A stretch of DNA of 64,000 nucleotides from Treponema sp. C6A8 (GTDB taxonomy: Bacteria; Spirochaetota; Spirochaetia; Treponematales; Treponemataceae): contig NZ_JHVB01000013.1 in the NCBI RefSeq assembly GCF_000619925.1, forward strand, positions 1 through 64,000. Direction: 5' to 3'. Below are positions 34,141-41,855 of this stretch, piece by piece. Each line of letters starts with the position of its first letter. The stretch's first letter is position 1. The notes below the pieces were generated by a model. It was not told the DNA's origin. It was given only the letters and a program-made list of their open reading frames with translations, and searched no databases. The translations under genes and the position numbers were made by a program.

Positions 34141-35388
34141 CTATCTTGATTTGCGCTGTTTAGAAACAACGTCAAAGATTACTGCAAGCAGCAATACAAA
34201 ACCTTTTACAGCCTGCTGCCAGTTTGAATCAACACCAAGAATTGACATACCGTTATTCAAAACACCCATGAAGATAGCACCAATTACGGCACCACCTACA
34301 GTTCCAGTTCCACCGTATGCCGAAGCACCACCAATAAAGCAGGAACCGATAGCATCCATTTCATAGCTCTGACCAGCTGTAGGGGCAGCAGAATTGAAGC
34401 GGGCAATACAAACAAGGGCTGCAACAGCAGAGAGGAATCCCATGTTTGTGTAGGCAAACATCATAACGTTGTCTGTATTTACACCAGAAAGCTTTGCAGC
34501 CTTAGCGTTACCACCAATTGCATAGAGGTAACGGCCAGGAACTGTATTCTGTGTGTAGTAAGTGTAGCAGGCAATTACAACAGCAAGCAAAACCAGAACA
34601 GTTGGAATACCGTGGTGATGTCCCAAAAGCCATGAAACAACAAGTACGGCAACAGTAATGATTACAAGGCGGGCAATAAATGCAACTCGTCCCTGAACTG
34701 CATATCCTTTATGTTCCTTACGCTTGCGGCTTACAATCTGGAAACAAATCATTGCAACACAAATAAGGATTGCAACAATCATTGTTACTTTCAAAGAAAT
34801 TCCCTGAAGCTGAGCCTTTGCCGCAGTATCAGTAAGAGCCTGCTTTGAAAGTTCAGGAAGGAAAACTTCAGGAATATAACTTGAGAAAAGATTCAGATAT
34901 GGCTGTGGAAGAGGAGAAATTGTCATACCGTCAAGAACGATAAGGGCAACACCGCGCCACAAAAGCATACCGGAAAGAGTTGTTATGAAAGGCGGAATGT
35001 GAAGGTAAGCGATAAAAGCACCATGCCATGCACCAATTGCTGTACCAATTATAAGACTGATAAGAATTGCAAGGTAAATATTACAGTGCAGGTTTACAAT
35101 CAGCGTTGCCGCAATCGCACCAACAAGACAGATAACAGAACCAACAGACAAATCGATGTTACCACCGGTCAAAATACACAAAAGCATACCGGCTGCAAGA
35201 ATCAAAACATAAGAGTTCTGAAGGATGATGTTGTTTACGTTTGCAGGAACAAAAAGCGAACCGTTGTCAGTTGCACGGATGAAAATCTCGAACAAAATCA
35301 TAACAGCGGCAAGTACCAGAAGCATAGTATTTTCTTTTAATACTTTGCGTAAGTTTAATGGCTCTTTTTTTATTAATGTATCACTCAT
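34141..35388 (-). CDS. mmsB: Multiple-monosaccharide ABC transporter permease (MmsB/GguB/XylH type)
   Basis: A 415-residue integral membrane permease (BPD_transp_2 fold) with about ten hydrophobic segments. Conserved blocks include LAAGMLLCILTGGNIDLSVGS and IGGNAKAAKLSGVNTDNVMM near 310, both typical of the ribose/xylose/galactose permeases. It is the last gene of the chvE-mmsA-mmsB importer, 19 bp after mmsA, with a terminator after the stop. Confidence 0.93.
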   Translation of the reverse strand: MSDTLIKKEPLNLRKVLKENTMLLVLAAVMILFEIFIRATDNGSLFVPANVNNIILQNSYVLILAAGMLLCILTGGNIDLSVGSVICLVGAIAATLIVNLHCNIYLAILISLIIGTAIGAWHGAFIAYLHIPPFITTLSGMLLWRGVALIVLDGMTISPLPQPYLNLFSSYIPEVFLPELSKQALTDTAAKAQLQGISLKVTMIVAILICVAMICFQIVSRKRKEHKGYAVQGRVAFIARLVIITVAVLVVSWLLGHHHGIPTVLVLLAVVIACYTYYTQNTVPGRYLYAIGGNAKAAKLSGVNTDNVMMFAYTNMGFLSAVAALVCIARFNSAAPTAGQSYEMDAIGSCFIGGASAYGGTGTVGGAVIGAIFMGVLNNGMSILGVDSNWQQAVKGFVLLLAVIFDVVSKQRKSR

Positions 35389-35407
35389 TTTTTAATACTC
35401 CTATAAA

Positions 35408-36961
35408 TTATGCATCAGCATAGCTTGTGGTTTTTCCAGAATTTATGATTTGAGTCATAATCTTTTCCTGAGTTGCTTCGCTTGCAGGCATTTCGGCAAC
35501 CATTTTTCCTTCATTCATGACGTAAATTCGGTCACTCATACCAAGAACTTCCGGCATTTCAGAAGAAATCATAATTACAGATTTGCCCTGAGAAACCATC
35601 TGATTGATGATGCAGTAAATTTCATACTTGGCACCAACATCAATACCTCGTGTCGGTTCATCAAGAATCAGAATTTCAGGCTCTGCAAAAAGCCACTTAC
35701 CAATCAAAACCTTCTGCTGGTTACCACCCGAAAGGTTTCCTACATTTTCCATAACAGTAGCGCACTTTGTATGCATTTCAATTTTTTTCTCTTCGGCGTA
35801 TTTCTTTTCCAGATCAAAATCAATTGAAATCTTTGGCGCAATCTTTTTCAGATTTGCTGATGTTGTATTCTTTGCGATTGATTCTGTAAGAATAAGTCCA
35901 TTGCCCTTACGGTCTTCGGTAACATAAGCAATTCCGTGCTCAATGGCGCTCTTTACATTCGGGAACTCAACTTCCTTTCCATTCAGGAAAATCTGTCCCC
36001 TGATGTTTGCACCATAAGAATGACCAAAAATGCTCATTGCAAGCTCAGTTCGGCCGGCACCCATAAGTCCGCTGATGCCCACAACTTCACCCTTACGAAC
36101 ATTAAAGCTTACATTGTCACAAACCTTGATTCCGTCAAAAACAGGATGATCTACGCACCAGTTTTTAACTTCAAAGCAAACATCCCCGATGTGGGATTCG
36201 CGCTTAGGGAAACGGTCTGTAAGGCTGCGACCTACCATTGCCGCAATAATTGTATTTTCATCAAAGGCTTCCTTAGTTTTATCCAGAGTCTTAACTACCG
36301 TACCATCACGGATTACAGTAATTTTGTCTGCAACATAGGAAATCTCGTTTAATTTATGAGAAATAATAATCGAAGTCATGCCCTGCTCTTTTTTGAGTTT
36401 GAGCAGTAAGTTCAATAGTTTTTTAGCTTCTGTATCATTCAAAGAAGCCGTAGGCTCATCAAGAATCAAAAGTTTTACCTTTTTTCCCAATGCCTTTGCA
36501 ATTTCAACAAGCTGCTGCTTGCCCACTCCAATATCTTTTATAAGAGTGTGAGGATTTTCATGCAATCCTACAATTTCCAGAAGTTCACCGGCTTTTTTAA
36601 AAGTCTCATCCCAGTCAATCTTTGAAGTTTTTCCGCGTTCATTTCCGAGGAACATATTTTCGCCAATTGAAAGGAGAGGAACAAGTGCCAGCTCCTGGTG
36701 AATAATTACAATTCCTAATTTTTCACTGTCTTTAATATTTTGAAATTTACAGATATTGCCGTCGTAAACAATATCACCTTCATAAGTTCCGTACTGATAA
36801 ATACCACTCAGAACATTCATCAAAGTTGATTTACCAGCTCCGTTTTCACCACAAAGCGCATGAATTTCGCCTTCAGTAACTTCCAGATTTACGTTTTCCA
36901 GCGCAACAACAGGACCAAAGCGTTTTGTGATATTTTTCATTTCCAATAAAGTTTTTGCCAA
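35408..36961 (-). CDS. mmsA: Multiple-monosaccharide ABC transporter ATPase (MmsA/GguA/XylG type)
   Basis: A 517-residue twin-ABC ATPase: first P-loop GENGAGKSTLMNVLSG (about 37-52), LILDEPTASLND; second cassette with GLMGAGRTELAMSIFG and LSGGNQQKV, ILILDEPTRGIDVG. This layout is specific to sugar importers of the Rbs/Xyl/Mgl class. The start codon appears to be TTG at 36961, with GGGGGG a few bases upstream. It lies after a terminator-like hairpin that follows chvE. Confidence 0.95.
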   Translation of the reverse strand: MAKTLLEMKNITKRFGPVVALENVNLEVTEGEIHALCGENGAGKSTLMNVLSGIYQYGTYEGDIVYDGNICKFQNIKDSEKLGIVIIHQELALVPLLSIGENMFLGNERGKTSKIDWDETFKKAGELLEIVGLHENPHTLIKDIGVGKQQLVEIAKALGKKVKLLILDEPTASLNDTEAKKLLNLLLKLKKEQGMTSIIISHKLNEISYVADKITVIRDGTVVKTLDKTKEAFDENTIIAAMVGRSLTDRFPKRESHIGDVCFEVKNWCVDHPVFDGIKVCDNVSFNVRKGEVVGISGLMGAGRTELAMSIFGHSYGANIRGQIFLNGKEVEFPNVKSAIEHGIAYVTEDRKGNGLILTESIAKNTTSANLKKIAPKISIDFDLEKKYAEEKKIEMHTKCATVMENVGNLSGGNQQKVLIGKWLFAEPEILILDEPTRGIDVGAKYEIYCIINQMVSQGKSVIMISSEMPEVLGMSDRIYVMNEGKMVAEMPASEATQEKIMTQIINSGKTTSYADA

Positions 36962-36986
36962 TTGGAGCCCCCCATTTTTTTAATTC

Positions 36987-37020
36987 AAAAAAAGCCGCCC
37001 TCCTTTGAAGGCGAGCGGCT
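36987..37020 (-). terminator. Intercistronic attenuator between chvE and mmsA
   Basis: On the minus strand GCCGCTCGCCTT-CAA-AGGAGGGCGGC is followed by eight Ts. It lies in the 95 bp between chvE and mmsA, so partial read-through would give more binding protein than ATPase/permease, as in other sugar importers. Confidence 0.75.
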
Positions 37021-37056
37021 CATTGCACTCAGACATTCAAGGTCTGAAGGCCAATA

Positions 37057-38127
37057 CTACTGAAGATCAGCTTCTTTGTAGTATCCTGAATCGATAAGGA
37101 GCTTTTTGTAGTTGCTCTTGTCACCAAATACTGGTTCACAAAGGAATGAAGGAATTACACCTGTTCCATTGTCGTATGTCTGGCGGTCATTGATTGGAGG
37201 AACTGATCCCTTAGCAATAGCGTCTACCATCTTTACAACCTGAGCTGCAAGAGTACGTGTATCCTTGAATACAGACATAGCCTGTGTTCCAGCGATCATG
37301 TTCTTTACAGAAGGTTTATCACAGTCCTGACCAGTAACGATTGGGAAGTTAGCAGCTGTATATCCAGCAGCAACCAAAGCGTTTGTAATACCCTGTGCAC
37401 AAGAGTCATTTGATGAGTAAACTGCATCAAGTTTTGTACCTGTTGGGCCATATTTCTGAGAAGCAATCAAAGCTTCCATACGAGCCTGAGCTTTTTCTGT
37501 AGACCAGTTCTGTGTAGCACACTGAGCCTTTGATGTCTGTCCTGAACGGCAAACCAAAGCACCATTGTCAAGGTAAGGTTTAAGAACGTCCATAGCACCA
37601 CCAAAGAAGAAGTTGATGTTGTTATCATCTGGAGAACCTGTGAAGAATTCGATGTAAGCTGGGTCAGCTTTTGAACGATTCTTGAGGTTGAGTTTGTCTA
37701 CAAGGTAGTCACCCTGGAGAGTACCAACTTTGTAGTTATCGAATGTAGCGTAGTATGTAACTGCGTCAGAGTTCATAATCAAACGGTCATAAGCAATAAC
37801 CTGGATTCCAGCTTTCTTAGCTGTATCAAGAACACCTTTAAGTGCCGAACCATCAATAGAAGCGATTACAAGAATCTGATTTCCTTTTGTAATCATGTTT
37901 TCGATCTGCTGAGTCTGCAAAGCGATATCGTTGTTTGCATACTGAAGGTCAACTTTGTAGCCTGCTTTTTCAAGCTCTTTCTTCATGTTTGAACCATCCT
38001 GGTTCCAGCGCTGAAGAGATTTAGTAGGCATTGCTACACCAACTTTTACAGCATTTTTTGCAGGTTTAGCGAATACAGCTCCACAAAGCATAAGAGCAGC
38101 CATCATGAATGATACGATTTTTTTCAT
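37057..38127 (-). CDS. chvE: Multiple-monosaccharide periplasmic binding protein (ChvE-like)
   Basis: A 356-residue secreted protein: signal peptide (KKIVSFMMAALMLCGAVFA) then the ChvE/XylF-type mature domain (KVGVAMPTKSLQRWNQDG, EKAGYKVDLQYANNDIALQ, VLVIASIDG-like QILVIASIDGSALKG, GSPDDNNINFFF). Close remembered matches are ChvE (glucose, galactose, xylose, arabinose). The mature protein delivers sugar to MmsAB. It heads the importer operon. The kinase system just downstream may sense the same sugar. Confidence 0.95.
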   Translation of the reverse strand: MKKIVSFMMAALMLCGAVFAKPAKNAVKVGVAMPTKSLQRWNQDGSNMKKELEKAGYKVDLQYANNDIALQTQQIENMITKGNQILVIASIDGSALKGVLDTAKKAGIQVIAYDRLIMNSDAVTYYATFDNYKVGTLQGDYLVDKLNLKNRSKADPAYIEFFTGSPDDNNINFFFGGAMDVLKPYLDNGALVCRSGQTSKAQCATQNWSTEKAQARMEALIASQKYGPTGTKLDAVYSSNDSCAQGITNALVAAGYTAANFPIVTGQDCDKPSVKNMIAGTQAMSVFKDTRTLAAQVVKMVDAIAKGSVPPINDRQTYDNGTGVIPSFLCEPVFGDKSNYKKLLIDSGYYKEADLQ

Positions 38128-38245
38128 ATCGGTCCCCCAATTTTGTTTTTTTTTGTACCAACTTTTTTTATAAAGGTACTACTTAATTATAAATTGGGAT
38201 TGCGTGGAGGAGCACGCTAATTTCTTTATTTTTTTGCTTTGATTA

Positions 38246-38284
38246 GAAAAAAAATAAGGCGCGTGTTCCTGCACGCACCTTATT
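38246..38284 (-). terminator. Terminator of the ORF6N operon
   Basis: On the minus strand AATAAGG(T)GCGTG-CAGGAA-CACGC(G)CCTTATT, a 12-bp stem with one mismatch, followed by TTTTTTT. It lies downstream of the small RHH-like gene. Confidence 0.75.
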
Positions 38285-38343
38285 GATTAGTAATTTTTTG
38301 CGCGGATTAGGTATTTTTTGCAGCAAAGTATTGAAATTGTAAT

Positions 38344-38763
38344 TCAAATAGCAGCTACACATTCCAACCGGTCACAATTTGTGACCGGTTCAAGTTCAAC
38401 TTCAGAACAATCTTCTTTATCCGGATTTTTCGATGAAGCTAAAATATAATTATTATCTTTCCTGTTAAGCATTATGACACGGGCAACAGGTTTTCCTTCT
38501 TTTATAAGTAAGATTATAGGACTTTTTTCAGCCGCCTTTTTCAGGCTTACTTCATTCAAATCCGAAAGATCCAAGTGTTCTGCTAGACAATCTCCCAGAA
38601 TATGATTTACTACATTATCCACACTTTGATTTGATTTTTTTGCCAACTGATTCAGATATTCAATAATACGAGGTTCAAGTTCTAACTCCATATCTACCCA
38701 GCGTTCCATAGGAGTAAGGATTACATTTTCAAAAGAAATTTGTGTATCGTTTGATTTTTCCAT
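38344..38763 (-). CDS. Small protein with ribbon-helix-helix-like segment, partner of the ORF6N protein
   Basis: A 139-residue protein, not recognised as a named family. Residues 25-60 (LEPRIIEYLNQLAKKSNQSV, DNVVNHILGDCL) look like a ribbon-helix-helix or dimerisation segment; the middle has IILLIKEGKPVARVIML and the C-terminus has several cysteines (EDCSEVELEPVTNCDRLECV). It begins 1 bp after the ORF6N stop with GAGGG inside that gene, so the two are translated together. An antitoxin- or repressor-like role is inferred only. Confidence 0.6.
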   Translation of the reverse strand: MEKSNDTQISFENVILTPMERWVDMELELEPRIIEYLNQLAKKSNQSVDNVVNHILGDCLAEHLDLSDLNEVSLKKAAEKSPIILLIKEGKPVARVIMLNRKDNNYILASSKNPDKEDCSEVELEPVTNCDRLECVAAI

Positions 38764-38764
38764 A

Positions 38765-39382
38765 TTATCCCTCGCTGATAAATCCTATTTTTCTCTTTGA
38801 TTTCGGTTCCTCAATAAGATTATTTAAAACCTGTATAATCTGATTGATTTTCTGATCCTGCTCGGAAAATTTTTTATCACAATGGTCTATGTGAAGTAAA
38901 AGAAGTCGTCTGATTTCTGCAAGTTCAGCTTTGTCATCCGTTTTAACAATCTGAGAACTGACATAGTGCCGAAGCTTTACAAATGCATCCATAATTCGAA
39001 TGCTCACTTGAATTGCCGTAGGACTATGCAGAACAGCAGAAAGCATCGCAACACCCTGCTCGGTGAAAACGTAAGGGAGATATTTTAAATTTTTACCACG
39101 CATACTTTCTGAATCTTTATCCAAGATCACAGATTGTGATCTTGAAGAACTTGTATCCTCGTTTAAGGTTGCAAATTGCGACCTTAAAAACTCATACTCT
39201 TCATTTGTAAGTTGAAACCTAAACTCTTCAGGAAATCTTTCAAGATTTCTTTTTACAGCTTGATTAATAGCCCTGGTTTCCACCCCATACAATTCCGCCA
39301 GGTCTCGGTCAATCATAACCTGCTTACCACGAATCAAAAATATTTTACTTTCAACAAGTACAGATGTAATTTCATTTTCCAT
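38765..39382 (-). CDS. ORF6N-domain (phage antirepressor-type) DNA-binding protein
   Basis: The 205-residue protein has the ORF6N domain at residues 8-95 (IRGKQVMIDRDLAELYGVET, AINQAVKRNLERFPEEFRFQ), then a region typical of bacterial ORF6N proteins (YVFTEQGVAMLSAVLHSPTA, IQVSIRIMDAFVKLRHY). Such proteins occur in prophages and genomic islands. TATGAT lies 6 nt before its ATG, a leaderless pattern. It is accompanied by a small downstream partner and divergent from an XRE gene, forming a regulatory pair. Confidence 0.88.
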   Translation of the reverse strand: MENEITSVLVESKIFLIRGKQVMIDRDLAELYGVETRAINQAVKRNLERFPEEFRFQLTNEEYEFLRSQFATLNEDTSSSRSQSVILDKDSESMRGKNLKYLPYVFTEQGVAMLSAVLHSPTAIQVSIRIMDAFVKLRHYVSSQIVKTDDKAELAEIRRLLLLHIDHCDKKFSEQDQKINQIIQVLNNLIEEPKSKRKIGFISEG

Positions 39383-39494
39383 ACCATAATCATACCCTGG
39401 TCGTATCCAAAAAACATTAAACTAATAGCTTAATAAAATTCATAGAAAAAACTTGACAAGCTAAATTTTCTTGCCGATTTATCATTTTCCTCTA

Positions 39495-39500
39495 TATATT
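39495..39500 (+). promoter_or_regulatory. -10 element 6 nt before the XRE gene ATG
   Basis: TATATT at 39495-39500 lies 6 nt before the ATG at 39507, with TTGCCG 18 nt upstream. No ribosome site is present, as for other candidate leaderless genes here. Confidence 0.5.
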
Positions 39501-39506
39501 TACATC

Positions 39507-39902
39507 ATGTTGAAATACAAGATTTCTCCGTCGTTTTCCATGCCCGTAATTGATGTGGAAGCAACTTCACAAAACTTAAAACGTCTACGCGAGGAACGCA
39601 ACATAGATGTCACCACGCTAAAAGAATTGTTCAATTTTAACTATCCTCAATCCATTTACGCCTGGGAAAATCCCAAAGACAAAACATTGCCCTGTCTGGA
39701 TAACCTCGTTACCCTGGCAAAACTTTACAAAGTTTCAATTGATGAGATGATTGTAATTAAAGAAGAAAAAAGCTCAACTCTGTCAGTTCATGAAGTAACA
39801 AAACCATACGGAATTGCACAGGAGGCGCTAGATTTTATCAGGCTAAACGCCATGCCCGATACAAAACTTGCTCTAGGAAGATATTACAGTATTTCGATTT
39901 AA
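39507..39902 (+). CDS. XRE-family HTH transcriptional regulator
   Basis: A 131-residue protein. Residues about 18-75 (ATSQNLKRLREERNIDVTTL, NYPQSIYAWENPKDKTLPC, LDNLVTLAKLYKVSIDEMIV) form a cro/C1-type helix-turn-helix. The rest (DTKLALGRYY) has no recognised domain. The start at 39507 is chosen because TATATT lies 6 nt before it and the leader further upstream is not protein-like. It is divergent from the ORF6N gene and convergent with the unknown gene at 39906; part of an accessory patch. Confidence 0.8.
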   Translation: MLKYKISPSFSMPVIDVEATSQNLKRLREERNIDVTTLKELFNFNYPQSIYAWENPKDKTLPCLDNLVTLAKLYKVSIDEMIVIKEEKSSTLSVHEVTKPYGIAQEALDFIRLNAMPDTKLALGRYYSISI

Positions 39903-39905
39903 TAT

Positions 39906-40394
39906 TTATGAAATATGCAAACCATCAGCTCTCAAAAAATTACAATCTTCTACCATATCTGGAGTTACCGGCTCTTCAGGATTATCCCAAGCCCAATCGC
40001 AATACGAAAGACCATAGCCCGCATGTTCCATCACTTCACCCCAATATCTAAAAGAGCATGACCACTTAAAAATTCCTGTATCGTTTATCTTAAAAAGAGG
40101 ACATCCGTATTCCCCATCCTGATGATATGGTCCATCAAATTTGATCCCTTTTAGAAAAATCCTATTAGTAAGCAATAACTCTGCCAGCTGATTTGCACGC
40201 CTCATCATTTTTACATAATTTTTCTTTTCAGGTTTTGGAACATAATGTGAAACAGGCTCTTCATTATCTGCAACAAGGTTCTCCCTTATTTCATCTGATA
40301 TTTCAGAATAATTCGGATTTTCGAAATTTGTCCAGCCAACAAATTCTATATGGAGTTTATCTTCTTCTATTGTATTTTCTGTCAATAATTTCAT
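39906..40394 (-). CDS. Uncharacterised 162-residue protein
   Basis: Not recognised. Soluble, acidic, aromatic-rich; features are WTNFENPNYSEISDEIRENL, YVPKPEKKNYVKMMRRANQL, GIKFDGPYHQDGEYGCPLFK and a Trp/Tyr-rich WSCSFRYWGEVMEHAGYGLS. The last part could be a small metal- or nucleic-acid-binding fold, but nothing is certain. AT-rich, with an ATG at 40394 and weak ribosome site; a GTG two codons upstream is an alternative. Ends 3 bp from the convergent XRE gene. Confidence 0.55.
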   Translation of the reverse strand: MKLLTENTIEEDKLHIEFVGWTNFENPNYSEISDEIRENLVADNEEPVSHYVPKPEKKNYVKMMRRANQLAELLLTNRIFLKGIKFDGPYHQDGEYGCPLFKINDTGIFKWSCSFRYWGEVMEHAGYGLSYCDWAWDNPEEPVTPDMVEDCNFLRADGLHIS

Positions 40395-40539
40395 ACACAC
40401 ATATTATATAATATAAAAACGTCCCAAACATTAAATCTTTAGTTTAATAAATTTGAGATGAAAATACTTGACACAGACATTTCCAGAAGATTATACAAAT
40501 CTATGAGCGCAATTATTACGTTGCCGTGTTTTTTCATGC

Positions 40540-40545
40540 TATAAT
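40540..40545 (+). promoter_or_regulatory. -10 element 6 nt before the glycosylase ATG
   Basis: Perfect TATAAT at 40540-40545, then 6 nt, then the ATG at 40552. There is no Shine-Dalgarno. This is the strongest of the candidate leaderless promoters. Confidence 0.55.
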
Positions 40546-40551
40546 AGCCCC

Positions 40552-41094
40552 ATGCCCGACAGTACCTTAATCACCCATCCGCTTGCGCCAGTCTGGAACG
40601 AAGAAAGTAAAGTTCTTCTTCTGGGCACAATGCCTTCTCCAAAAAGCCGCCAGCTGGGATTCTTTTACATGCACCCGCAGAACCGCTTCTGGCGCGTGCT
40701 GTCCCAGGTTTTCAGTGAAAACTTGGCCTTACCAAACAATGCAGCTGACACTCAGGCCGCCATCCGGGAACGACGCGATTTTCTTCTGCGCCATAAGCTC
40801 GCCCTCTGGGATGTTCTTGCAAGCTGTCAGATAGAAGGCGCCTCAGACTCATCAATCCGCCGGGAAATTCCTAACGATTTTTCAAAAATCCTTTCAGAAT
40901 CAAAAATCAGCCGGGTCTTTTTTACAGGTCAGAAAGCCGCCTCCCTCTGGAAAAAGCACTGTGCCGCCCTATACGAAGAACGCTTCCACCTGCAAGTCCA
41001 TACACTACCAAGCACAAGCCCCGCTAACGCCCGCTTTACAATAGATGATTTAATAGAAGAATATCAGATTGTGCATGAATCCACACTTTCCTGA
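40552..41094 (+). CDS. DNA-deoxyinosine glycosylase, UDG superfamily family 6
   Basis: A 180-residue protein of the uracil-DNA glycosylase superfamily. It has the active-site block LLLGTMPSPKS (about 23-32), QLGFFYMHPQNRFWRVLSQV with the conserved FYxHPxNxFW, LALWDVLASC, and the second motif LPSTSPANA. These fit the hypoxanthine-DNA glycosylase (HDG) group, which excises deaminated adenine. It stands alone, between the unknown gene and the ArsC-like gene. Confidence 0.88.
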   Translation: MPDSTLITHPLAPVWNEESKVLLLGTMPSPKSRQLGFFYMHPQNRFWRVLSQVFSENLALPNNAADTQAAIRERRDFLLRHKLALWDVLASCQIEGASDSSIRREIPNDFSKILSESKISRVFFTGQKAASLWKKHCAALYEERFHLQVHTLPSTSPANARFTIDDLIEEYQIVHESTLS

Positions 41095-41111
41095 AAATCC
41101 CCGGCCAGAGC

Positions 41112-41471
41112 TTACTTCCAGCCTTCCCAGATTTTCTGAGCCATTCCAACCGTGGCCGCAGTCTTCCCGTTACGGCAAACCGGCTGCTTTAATAGTTTCG
41201 CCTGATTTTCAAAAAGCTTCTCTTCTTTTTCGCTGTCATCAAGGTAGGCAATAGAGGCATAATCTTTGGCCTTTTTATCAATCATCGCTTCAATGGCAGC
41301 AGCCCGTCCGCCTTCAACTCGCGCAAGAGCAGTCACCACCGAGTCAAACTCCCCGGCACTCATCTCCTTTTCCTTCAGATCAACAAACTGAAAATCAATT
41401 CGCCTCTCCTTAAAAAATCTTTGCGCGCTCTTAGTATCAAACGATTTATTAGTCCCAAAAATTTGAATCAT
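41112..41471 (-). CDS. ArsC/Spx-family thioredoxin-fold protein lacking the usual catalytic cysteine
   Basis: A 119-residue ArsC-like protein: IQIFGTNKSFDTKSAQRFFK near the start and RIDFQFVDLKEKEMS next, then LLKQPVCRNGKTAATVG, similar to the arsenate reductase-like family. In remembered relatives the loop is GTKKCxxT; here the cysteine is replaced by serine (Ser10). One cysteine (about residue 98) remains near the C-terminus. Arsenate reduction is therefore doubtful; a redox or regulatory role is unknown. A GGGTG-type site precedes the ATG. Confidence 0.75.
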   Translation of the reverse strand: MIQIFGTNKSFDTKSAQRFFKERRIDFQFVDLKEKEMSAGEFDSVVTALARVEGGRAAAIEAMIDKKAKDYASIAYLDDSEKEEKLFENQAKLLKQPVCRNGKTAATVGMAQKIWEGWK

Positions 41472-41525
41472 GATTACACCCTTTTTTCAATTACGATTTT
41501 ACAAAATTATTCAATATAAATGCTC

Positions 41526-41554
41526 TTGAGTTTATCTTCAATTTTATATACTAT
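41526..41554 (+). promoter_or_regulatory. Promoter of the hydrophobic peptide gene
   Basis: TTGAGT (41526-41531) with TATACT at 41547 (15 nt) or TACTAT at 41549 (17 nt). Transcription would start around 41560, just before the GACGCTTGT element that is complementary to the message's own 3' end. Confidence 0.5.
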
Positions 41555-41567
41555 ACAAACTCTAAGG

Positions 41568-41597
41568 GACGCTTGTATTTGCGGCGGCTTGCCTCCG
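41568..41597 (+). promoter_or_regulatory. 5' element complementary to the toxin message 3' end
   Basis: GACGCTTGT (41568-41576) is complementary to 41793-41801, and GGCGGCTTGCCTCCG (41583-41597) to 41773-41787 (15 pairs including two wobbles). Part of it, GCCTCC, can instead pair with GGAGGC at 41614-41619 over the ribosome site. It therefore can switch between 5'-3' pairing and ribosome-site masking. Confidence 0.6.
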
Positions 41598-41624
41598 ATT
41601 TCTCGTGAATGAAGGAGGCTGTCT

Positions 41625-41705
41625 GTGACTGAATATGAAAAAGCAATGATTGCCATTGCAATTATCACATTAATCATAGACCTGCTCACCTTCCTGCTAA
41701 AATAG
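41625..41705 (+). CDS. Putative holin-like type I toxin peptide, 26 residues
   Basis: GTG start at 41625, 26 codons, TAG at 41703. The peptide reads MTEYEKAMIAIAI followed by ITLIIDLLTFLLK: an N-terminal MTxYEx(3)M pattern and a single hydrophobic helix. This resembles the small holin-like type I toxins of Firmicutes (TxpA/BsrG type; MTxYExLMxM). A strong AAGGAGG lies 6 nt upstream. The gene is embedded in a symmetric locus with an antisense RNA, promoters and terminators. The GCCTCC of the 5' element can pair with the GGAGGC of the ribosome site. Confidence 0.7.
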   Translation: MTEYEKAMIAIAIITLIIDLLTFLLK

Positions 41706-41715
41706 GACTTAGAGC

Positions 41716-41808
41716 ATAAAAAAGCCCGCCATGCAGTGACCAACTTCTGACGGGCTTTGTAAACAAGCTTAACGGAGGCAAGTCGCTCTTTTACAAGCGT
41801 CTCCGTTT
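41716..41808 (-). ncRNA. Candidate antisense RNA antitoxin
   Basis: The minus strand has a strong promoter (41815-41842) whose start would fall near 41808. Transcription proceeds through the complement of the toxin message's 3' part and ends at a terminator hairpin CCCG...CGGG with TTTTTT (41718-41758). The roughly 93-nt RNA would be perfectly complementary to the toxin message over its full length. Its 5' end is nearly identical to the toxin message's 5' element, because the two are inverted repeats. This resembles TxpA/RatA overlap. No homologous RNA family was searched. Confidence 0.55.
41718..41758 (-). terminator. Terminator of the antisense RNA
   Basis: AAAGCCCG (41721-41728) pairs with CGGGCTTT (41751-41758). 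On the minus strand it is followed by a run of six Ts (41718-41723 complement). On the plus strand the U-run is weak, so toxin read-through to the next terminator is expected. Confidence 0.65.
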
Positions 41809-41813
41809 TTTTT
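41771..41813 (+). terminator. Terminator of the toxin message
   Basis: AACGGAG/CTCCGTT with an internal GC/GC pair is followed by nine Ts. The 5' arm of the hairpin (CGGAGGCAAG) is the same segment that pairs with the message's 5' element, so the two structures are mutually exclusive. Confidence 0.7.
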
Positions 41814-41814
41814 T

Positions 41815-41842
41815 AATATAGCATATTTTGCGTAAAAGTCAA
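41815..41842 (-). promoter_or_regulatory. Consensus-like antisense promoter
   Basis: On the minus strand TTGACT (41837-41842) and TATATT (41815-41820) are 16 nt apart. They lie just after the rnfB stop. A strong terminator follows within about 100 nt, so this promoter is unlikely to serve the ArsC gene. Confidence 0.7.
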
Positions 41843-41855
41843 CCTTTAAGCAATC

